Origin: Sulfurospirillum sp964466465
GTDB taxonomy: Bacteria; Campylobacterota; Campylobacteria; Campylobacterales; Sulfurospirillaceae
Assembly: GCA_964466465.1 (NCBI GenBank)
Contig: CAYXNJ010000025.1
Span: forward strand, 1-37,150
Reading direction: 5' to 3'
Length of the DNA stretch: 37,150 bases
Every line of letters starts with the position of its first letter. The stretch's first letter is position 1. Position numbers and translations under genes: made by a program. Shown here in pieces: positions 31,882 through 37,150 of this stretch. Under the pieces are notes generated by a model. That model searched no databases and was not told where the DNA came from. It was given only the letters and a program-made list of their open reading frames with translations.

Positions 31882-32456
31882 ATAAAGAGGTTTTACGTGT
31901 AGAAAACCTTACCTTTGGATACAAAGATTCAAAGCTTTTATATAACGACTTCTCTTTGCATGTTAATGTGGGAGAGGTTGTAGCTATTTTAGGGGCGAGC
32001 GGTAGTGGTAAAAGTACACTTTTTGAGCTGATAGCAGGTAATCTCAAACCTAAAAGTGGCACTATTGGGGCGATGAAACTCTCACAGATTTTTCAAGACC
32101 CCTACACTTCGTTTCACCCAACCTATACCATCATCAATCAAATCAGTGATGTTGCGCACCTAGAAGGACTTCATGAACTTTGTCACGCACTTGATCTTGA
32201 TCCTGATATTTTGGCTCAAAAGCCCCATCAACTCAGCGGTGGACAGCTTCAAAGATGTTCTATTTTAAGGGCACTTTTGATGAAACCCGATCTTATCTTA
32301 GCGGATGAACCTACTTCGGCACTTGATAACATTACAGGGCTTCACGTGATGCAACTGTTGATGCAGTTTTTAGACAGAGTGGGCATAGTACTCATCACAC
32401 ACGATACACATTTAGCATCATGGTGTAGTGACCGCATAATCGAATTAAAATCTTAA
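31878..32456 (+). CDS. Orphan ABC transporter ATP-binding protein (oligopeptide/nickel type)
   Basis: A single ABC ATPase domain of 192 residues: Walker A GASGSGKST, Q-loop QIFQDPYTSFHPTYT, signature HQLSGGQLQRCSILRAL, Walker B LILADEPTSALD and switch histidine in LITHD. The Q-loop wording FQDPYTSFHP resembles the DppF/OppF/NikE class. It is shorter than those (about 250-330), because it lacks the C-terminal extension and has a trimmed beta region. No permease or binding protein gene is nearby. It is coupled to proA by 4 bp. Its partners must be elsewhere or it works with non-transport proteins. Confidence 0.85.
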   Translation: MNKEVLRVENLTFGYKDSKLLYNDFSLHVNVGEVVAILGASGSGKSTLFELIAGNLKPKSGTIGAMKLSQIFQDPYTSFHPTYTIINQISDVAHLEGLHELCHALDLDPDILAQKPHQLSGGQLQRCSILRALLMKPDLILADEPTSALDNITGLHVMQLLMQFLDRVGIVLITHDTHLASWCSDRIIELKS

Positions 32457-32468
32457 ATTAGGAATGGA

Positions 32469-33089
32469 ATGCACGTTATTATTGATTGGATTGTTCAAAC
32501 GGTTGGAGCACTGGGTTATTTTGGTATTTTTGTGATGATGGCGATTGAAAGCAGTATATTTCCTCTTCCAAGCGAAGTGGTGATGATTCCTGCTGGATAT
32601 TTGTGTGCGAAAGGTGAGATGGAGTTGTGGATAGTGATTGCACTTGGTACGCTTGGAAGTATTGCAGGGGCATTGCTGAACTATTATTTAGCGGTAAAGT
32701 TGGGTCGAAAACTTATTTTAAAATACGGTCATTATGTTTTTTTCACACCTGAAACATTGGAAAAAGTAGAGGTTTTCTTTAAAACACATGGTTCATTTTC
32801 AACGTTTACGGGAAGGCTTATTCCTGTTATTCGCCATTACATTTCACTTCCAGCGGGGCTTGCTCGCATGAATCTGGGTCTGTTTTGTTTTTATACAGGT
32901 TTTGGCGCTGCAATTTGGGTGAGTGTCTTGACATTTTTAGGTTATTTCTTTGGTCAAAACGAAGCCTTACTCAATGAACATTTACATACGATTACGATTG
33001 CTGTGATTGTGTTTATTGTTGTTGCTGGTGTCATTTATGTTTGGCTTCACAAGAAAAAAGAACGCAAGCGAAAGTCAAAAAAGTTCTAA
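32469..33089 (+). CDS. DedA-family membrane protein
   Basis: DedA/VTT-domain proteins are inner-membrane proteins involved in lipid carrier recycling and membrane homeostasis. The 206 residues show the family elements GYFGIFVMMAIESSIFPLPSEVVM (acidic E before PLPSE), GSIAGALLNYYLAVKLGR, and the arginine-containing FTGRLIPVIRHYISLPAGLARMN. Hydrophobic helices follow, and the C-terminus HKKKERKRKSKKF is strongly basic. It begins 12 bases after the ABC gene. Confidence 0.93.
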   Translation: MHVIIDWIVQTVGALGYFGIFVMMAIESSIFPLPSEVVMIPAGYLCAKGEMELWIVIALGTLGSIAGALLNYYLAVKLGRKLILKYGHYVFFTPETLEKVEVFFKTHGSFSTFTGRLIPVIRHYISLPAGLARMNLGLFCFYTGFGAAIWVSVLTFLGYFFGQNEALLNEHLHTITIAVIVFIVVAGVIYVWLHKKKERKRKSKKF

Positions 33090-33099
33090 AGGATAGGCA

Positions 33100-33381
33100 A
33101 TGTTCCAAGGTTTAGAATATAGTGATTTTGAAAAAGCACTTTCAACCTTGGGCGTTGTCGCCAAGACCGATAAAAAAACACTTCATAAACTCTACCTCTC
33201 ACTCTCTAAAGAGTTTCATCCTGACGCACCAAATGGCGATACTACGAAATTTCAAGAAATTAACGATGCGTACTGTTTAATTAAAGAGTATATGGAAAAC
33301 TACCGTTTTGATTTTGACGAAGCTGAGTTTAAAAAACAAAATCCCTATTTTTCATTAAAAGATTGGTTGAGCGGAAGATAA
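33100..33381 (+). CDS. Small J-domain protein
   Basis: This 93-residue protein is little more than a DnaJ domain. The HPD tripeptide that stimulates Hsp70 ATPase activity is in LSKEFHPDAPNGD, followed by KFQEINDAYCLIKEY in helix III. There is no Gly/Phe region, zinc-finger or client-binding domain; a short acidic and aromatic tail (FDFDEAEFKKQNPYFSLKDW) ends it. It would recruit DnaK to a particular site or partner (family knowledge plus inference). It starts 10 bases after the DedA gene and is the last gene before a hairpin. Confidence 0.88.
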   Translation: MFQGLEYSDFEKALSTLGVVAKTDKKTLHKLYLSLSKEFHPDAPNGDTTKFQEINDAYCLIKEYMENYRFDFDEAEFKKQNPYFSLKDWLSGR

Positions 33382-33383
33382 GC

Positions 33384-33414
33384 TTACATGTAAAGGAAAA
33401 ACCTTTACATGTAA
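33384..33414. terminator. Symmetrical hairpin between convergent genes, made of nested palindromes
   Basis: TTACATGTAAAGG (33384-33396) and CCTTTACATGTAA (33402-33414) pair perfectly over 13 bp around AAAAA. Each arm contains TTACATGTAA, itself a 10-base palindrome, so the arms are direct as well as inverted repeats. A run of T follows at 33420-33425. It separates the J-domain gene from the convergent DAHP synthase and matches the hairpin at 8851-8883 in its core. Confidence 0.75.
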
Positions 33415-33423
33415 AGAACGTTT

Positions 33424-34788
33424 TTAGTGCGCTAAAAATCGCTGACGTGCAGCTTTGAGAGAGTCTGCGATAAGAAAAGCTAGCTCTAGTGCTTGGTTAG
33501 CGTTAAGACGTGGGTCACACTGTGTGTGGTAACGGCATGCAAGGTTCTCTTCGGTGATCTCTTGAGCACCACCGATACACTCTGTAACATCTTGACCTGT
33601 CATCTCTAAGTGAACACCACCAGGGAATGTACCCTCTTCTTCATGGACTTTAAAGAAGCCTTTAACTTCACGCAATACTTCATCAAATGAACGTGTTTTG
33701 TAGTTGTTGGAAGCTTTGATGGTATTGCCGTGCATTGGATCAATACTCCACAATACATTTGCACCCGCTTCTTTAACCGCACGAACGAGTTTTGGAAACT
33801 CTTTTTCAATTTTATCTGCACCCATACGTACAATGATATTAAGGCGACCTGCTTCATTTTCAGGATTGAGTTTATTGATGAGTTTCATCAAGCCTTCAGC
33901 TGTCATACTTGGTCCTGCTTTGATCCCTATAGGGTTTTTCACACCTGAGAGGAATTCTACATGCGCATCATTGACATCACGTGTACGATCGCCTATCCAG
34001 AGCATATGCGCTGAACAGTCGTACCAGTCATTGGTTAAACTATCTTGGCGAGTGAGTGCCTCTTCATAGTTCAAAAGAAGTGCTTCATGGGACGTATAAA
34101 CGACAGTTTCATTGATATTTGGCGTGTTGGCTGACGTGATGCCACACGCTTCCATAAATGCCAACGTCTCAGAGATGCGATCACAAAGATGTTGGTAACG
34201 CTCACCCAAAGGACTCTCAGAAACAAAGCCCAGTGTCCATTTATGCACTTGGTGAAGATCCGCCAAACCACCGCGTGAAAAAGCGCGTAGAAGGTTCATT
34301 GTTGCAGCAGATTGGTTATACGCTTTGAGCATTCGCTTTGGATTTGGAATCCTTGCATCTTCAGTAAAATCAATATCATTAATGATGTCACCACGGTAAC
34401 TTGGAAGTTTGACACCATTCATCTCTTCATAATCAGACGAACGAGGTTTTGCAAACTGACCTGCAAGTCGGCCTACTTTAACGATAGGACAGCCACCCGC
34501 AAAGGTTAAAACAACTGCCATTTGAAGCATGACTTTAAACATATCGCGGATATTGACAGCGTTAAATTCACTAAAGCTCTCAGCACAATCACCACCCTGA
34601 AGCAAGAAAGCTTTACCGTGTACAACATCTGCTAACGATGCTTTAAGTTGACGCACTTCTCCAGCAAAAACTAATGGTGGATATTTGCTGAGTTCTTGCT
34701 CAACATTTTTCAACAACTCTTGGTTCGTATAAGTTGGTTGTTGCTTGATTGGTTTTTCTCTCCATGATGCGCGCGTCCAAGAACTCAT
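33424..34788 (-). CDS. Class II 3-deoxy-7-phosphoheptulonate (DAHP) synthase
   Basis: DAHP synthase condenses phosphoenolpyruvate and erythrose 4-phosphate at the entry to aromatic amino acid synthesis. The 454 residues match the class II (plant-like) type: FLLQGGDCAESF with a metal-binding cysteine, VKVGRLAGQFAKPRS, LPSYRGDIINDI, SAHMLWIGDRTR, IVRMGADKI, SIDPMHGNTIKAS and GGVHLEMTGQDVTECIGG. This is unrelated in sequence to AroFGH of E. coli. The start is ATG 34788 with AAGGG. It is a single-gene unit with its own promoter. Confidence 0.95.
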   Translation of the reverse strand: MSSWTRASWREKPIKQQPTYTNQELLKNVEQELSKYPPLVFAGEVRQLKASLADVVHGKAFLLQGGDCAESFSEFNAVNIRDMFKVMLQMAVVLTFAGGCPIVKVGRLAGQFAKPRSSDYEEMNGVKLPSYRGDIINDIDFTEDARIPNPKRMLKAYNQSAATMNLLRAFSRGGLADLHQVHKWTLGFVSESPLGERYQHLCDRISETLAFMEACGITSANTPNINETVVYTSHEALLLNYEEALTRQDSLTNDWYDCSAHMLWIGDRTRDVNDAHVEFLSGVKNPIGIKAGPSMTAEGLMKLINKLNPENEAGRLNIIVRMGADKIEKEFPKLVRAVKEAGANVLWSIDPMHGNTIKASNNYKTRSFDEVLREVKGFFKVHEEEGTFPGGVHLEMTGQDVTECIGGAQEITEENLACRYHTQCDPRLNANQALELAFLIADSLKAARQRFLAH

Positions 34789-34816
34789 AAATGACCCTTA
34801 ATAGAATTTTTACTTA

Positions 34817-34822
34817 ATTATA
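34817..34822 (-). promoter_or_regulatory. -10 element for the DAHP synthase gene
   Basis: TATAAT on the minus strand in CGCATTATAATTAAG, 29 bases before the ATG, in the 74-base gap after the chemoreceptor gene. Confidence 0.65.
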
Positions 34823-34862
34823 ATGCGATTGGCTTTAAAGACAATTGAATAGCAAAACAAAA

Positions 34863-36974
34863 TCATGAAGTTTTAAACTGCCCTACAGTTTTGCTCAGTG
34901 AATTGACATGGTGTGTCACGCTATCTGAGATGGTTTTGACTTGATGATTAAGATGTGTCAACTCACTGACTTCACTGCTAATAGCGTTGGCATGAATCAT
35001 CGTATTTTTTGAGTCTTCATAAATTTTATACACATCCTCTTTCATCGCTAAGATAACCTCTTTTTGGTCTAATAAAATAGCATCAATTGTTTGGAGTGAA
35101 TGTGTTGAGATTTCAATACCCTTATCGACGGTATTGTTAACATTTTGCATACTGGAAAGTGCTTCATTGACGTTTCCATTGATGTTATTGACAATCGCTT
35201 CAATGCGAACGGTTGCTTTATCGGTCATATCTGCAAGTTTTCTCACCTCTTCTGCTACCACGGCAAATCCACGTCCTTGCTCTCCTGCGCGACTGGCTTC
35301 CACCGCTGCATTTAGGGAAAGAAGATTGGTTTTATCGGTAATATCTTTGATGGTTTCTATCATCGAAGAGACTTCTGCAACATTTTGCTCTAGCGTAAAG
35401 ATAATTTGTGTGGTATCGCCTGCAATCGCTTTGATATTACCTATGGATAATTCGACATTGCCAAGACTATTGGTAACTTGCGTTTGCGTATGTGCTATCT
35501 TTTGGCTCATCGCATCAGCTTTATTGACTGAGTTTTGGATGGAGTTGTTTTGCGTTTGAATGTGTGCCACAATATTTTGAATACTCACGCCAATTTGCTC
35601 TATCTTTTTACCTGTCACCACAATGGTATTGGTTAGATGTTGGTTGAGATTTAAAAGATTTAAGAGAGATGTTTTGGTTTTTTTGAGGATGGTATCAAAA
35701 ATATCAATCACACTGTTGATCCAAACGGCAGTACGTCTGTTTTCATCTTTGGCAAATCTGTTAAGATCTGCTCGTTTTGTAATGTCACCATCACCTTCTA
35801 CAAAGCCCTGCAATAGGGCACGAAGTGAAGCGTATTTGGTGAAAAATTCGGAGAGTTCTTTTCCCAACATGCTTATAATCATCAAAAGGGAAGTTACAGT
35901 AACAATACTGACTTCTTGAAAAGGGGTTAAAAAAGGCATAAATGTTGATACTAGCAAATAGCTGCTTGGAATAAAAAGACCAATTAAAAATGTCATTTTG
36001 GCATAGACTTTATGACGAAACTGCATAATATCATACACCTCTAAAAGATCGCCCTCACACATCATTCCCCATTTATCTAAGCTATAAGGAAGTGATACAG
36101 TGATACCCTTTCCAATAACAGGAATACCCCGATAATCAGGATAGCCAGGATAAGAACAAAAAAGGTTTGAGCCCTTTTTAATGGTATTGGCAACACCAGG
36201 ATGAAGCGCACCAGTGGAAGGGTCATTAAAAACTATTTCAAATTCTGTATGGTTTTTGATCGAGATAACACCTTGTTCTGTATGCACGCCTTCTTTAAGG
36301 TTTTCACCAAAACTAAAGGTATTGTCCTCAAAGCGTGAACGAGACAATGCAGTTCCTGTTTTAATGTTTTTATTAAAATAAGGTTCTATCATAAACAGGT
36401 AGTTATCGCCCGATTCTTTAAAGATATGCCCTGCTTCACGCTGAATCAGATCACTGAGTGTGTCATTAGAAACACGTGCGACTAAAACACAATGTTCATC
36501 GCCCGTTTTAAAGCTTTTCATGAAAGAGAGTGTTACACGATCATGGAAGGTTGAAGCTTTAGACTTAAACAAAAGCGTGTCATCATCGATATAAGGACCA
36601 AACAAGAGCTGAGATGACCCAAGTAAGACATAATCAACTGCTTCACAAAAACCACTCTCATCGTAACGATACTCTTTAAGTGGACGTTTATTGGAGCTTA
36701 GTAGCATTTTCTTAGCACTGTTTAAAACATAATACTCCAAGATGGTTTCACTCAGTTTTTCTTGCTCCCTTAATATAGAAACACCATCACCTTCTTCTTG
36801 TTCCAATAAAATGGCACAGTTTTCGACTTCGCGCCAAACTTCATTCGCCCATTCAATCATAATACGTTTACGTGTTTGAGCAATTCCCTCAAAAGCAGTT
36901 TCTACAGCACCTAACATTGCTTTGTTTCTAAACCATTTTGGAAAGATGGTACATTTATCTTTAAATGAGAACAA
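34863..36974 (-). CDS. Methyl-accepting chemotaxis protein with N-terminal sensor region and one membrane hairpin
   Basis: The C-terminal signalling module is certain: the hairpin tip TNLLSLNAAVEASRAGEQGR and GFAVVAEEVRKLADMTDKA lie at about residues 545-580, flanked by long methylation-type helices. The first 320 residues have no signal anchor. They contain a Cache/PAS-like segment (LVARVSNDTLSDLIQREAGH, SGDNYLFMIEP). Two membrane helices follow at about 325-345 (TFLIGLFIPSSYLLVSTFM) and 353-369, then a HAMP-like stretch with FVEGDGDITKRADL. The sensor may thus be cytoplasmic. The start is TTG 36974 with AAGGAG seven bases upstream. The product is 703 residues. Confidence 0.93.
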   Translation of the reverse strand: MFSFKDKCTIFPKWFRNKAMLGAVETAFEGIAQTRKRIMIEWANEVWREVENCAILLEQEEGDGVSILREQEKLSETILEYYVLNSAKKMLLSSNKRPLKEYRYDESGFCEAVDYVLLGSSQLLFGPYIDDDTLLFKSKASTFHDRVTLSFMKSFKTGDEHCVLVARVSNDTLSDLIQREAGHIFKESGDNYLFMIEPYFNKNIKTGTALSRSRFEDNTFSFGENLKEGVHTEQGVISIKNHTEFEIVFNDPSTGALHPGVANTIKKGSNLFCSYPGYPDYRGIPVIGKGITVSLPYSLDKWGMMCEGDLLEVYDIMQFRHKVYAKMTFLIGLFIPSSYLLVSTFMPFLTPFQEVSIVTVTSLLMIISMLGKELSEFFTKYASLRALLQGFVEGDGDITKRADLNRFAKDENRRTAVWINSVIDIFDTILKKTKTSLLNLLNLNQHLTNTIVVTGKKIEQIGVSIQNIVAHIQTQNNSIQNSVNKADAMSQKIAHTQTQVTNSLGNVELSIGNIKAIAGDTTQIIFTLEQNVAEVSSMIETIKDITDKTNLLSLNAAVEASRAGEQGRGFAVVAEEVRKLADMTDKATVRIEAIVNNINGNVNEALSSMQNVNNTVDKGIEISTHSLQTIDAILLDQKEVILAMKEDVYKIYEDSKNTMIHANAISSEVSELTHLNHQVKTISDSVTHHVNSLSKTVGQFKTS

Positions 36975-36999
36975 GAGAATACTCCTTAATGTCTTATTT

Positions 37000-37016
37000 T
37001 GATTAAATTTTAATCA
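37000..37016. promoter_or_regulatory. 17-bp palindrome between divergent genes
   Basis: TGATTAAA (37000-37007) and TTTAATCA (37009-37016) are perfect inverted copies around a central T, in the 46-base gap between the chemoreceptor start and the divergent gene at 37021. It could be an operator shared by both, or a chance AT-rich palindrome. Confidence 0.35.
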
Positions 37017-37020
37017 TACG

Positions 37021-37150
37021 ATGAGATTTAATTTAGAGAATTATAGTTTCACAGTAGAACATTCTTTTCCAAGCAGTGATAAAAAAGTAACATCGCCCTA
37101 TTTTACGAATGCAGACTACCAAAACAAAACCCTTACTGAGTCGTTTCTTT
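37021..37150 (+). CDS. Start of an unrecognised gene, cut by the window end
   Basis: From ATG 37021 the frame is open to the last base (43 codons), beginning MRFNLENYSFTVEHSFPSSD and continuing with TNADYQNKTLTESF. An in-frame TGA lies 21 bases upstream, so 37021 is the first start available. No clear ribosome binding site is seen. The product is hydrophilic with no signal peptide. It is too short to assign. It diverges from the chemoreceptor gene. Confidence 0.5.
   Translation, partial: MRFNLENYSFTVEHSFPSSDKKVTSPYFTNADYQNKTLTESFL

Noticed and set aside
31878..32456. The ABC ATPase as a truncated pseudogene.
   Set aside because: Walker A, Q-loop, signature, Walker B and switch histidine are all present in order, the start is coupled to proA and the stop is clean. 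The gene is short but looks functional.
35134..35559. Open frame opposite the chemoreceptor signalling domain.
   Set aside because: It is the antisense of the highly conserved MCP tip, with no start signals. It is not a gene.
1..37150. CRISPR arrays, insertion sequences, integrases or phage genes.
   Set aside because: No regularly spaced direct repeats with unique spacers, no transposase or integrase motifs and no terminal repeats were seen. The only multi-copy sequence is the coding repeat in the coiled-coil gene and the short TACATGTA word.

Overview
The window looks like a chromosome segment of a Campylobacterota (epsilonproteobacterial) organism, most likely Sulfurospirillum or a close relative. 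The evidence is the low GC, the tightly packed operons with 1-4 bp overlaps, the frequent TTG starts, and gene orders that I recall as conserved in this phylum (flgA-ubiX-coaD-tmk-hisS-speA-cysE-aspC; ilvB-ilvH-lpxD; pdxJ-pdxA). The genus is an inference from the mix of a type II sulfide:quinone oxidoreductase, an ECF nickel transporter and selenouridine synthase. No phage, insertion sequence or CRISPR array is visible, and no gene-free stretch exceeds about 210 bases.

Positions 1-7528 (+ strand): the 3' part of tRNA-Gly(GCC), then flgA, ubiX, coaD, tmk, hisS, speA and cysE in one compact run, and aspC behind its own promoter. The flgA frame continues upstream into the tRNA without any ATG, GTG or TTG codon, although that stretch encodes what looks like its signal peptide. 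Positions 7647-8843 hold an orphan GltD/NfnB-like flavoprotein. It faces (- strand) a small conserved-looking protein, lpxD, ilvH, ilvB, a Ppx/GppA phosphatase and a small membrane protein (8895-13594). A symmetrical palindromic hairpin lies between the two convergent units.

Positions 13717-16863 (+): a redox module made of a Tat-exported type II SQR, a lipoprotein cytochrome c and a fusion of cytochrome b561 with a DHC-type diheme cytochrome c. I regard this as the most interesting system here, a candidate periplasmic sulfide- or sulfur-linked electron transfer chain. pdxJ-pdxA follow (16926-18640). They run tail-to-tail into a nickel ECF transporter operon (nikK-M-L-Q-O, - strand, 18637-21774). 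Its ATPase ends in a histidine-rich tail, and an inverted repeat that could bind a nickel regulator lies upstream.

Positions 21861-30526 (-): a long co-directional array of a flavoprotein reductase, a 1031-residue membrane-anchored coiled-coil protein with 78-residue internal repeats, trmN6-like, YkgJ-like, a TPR lipoprotein, trpC, a HIT protein and selU/mnmH. Positions 30646-33381 (+): proA, an orphan ABC ATPase, a DedA protein and a small J-domain protein. A second palindromic hairpin separates these from a class II DAHP synthase (33424-34788, -) and an unusual chemoreceptor with an N-terminal sensor region before its only membrane hairpin (34863-36974, -). The window ends inside an unrecognised + strand gene that starts at 37021.
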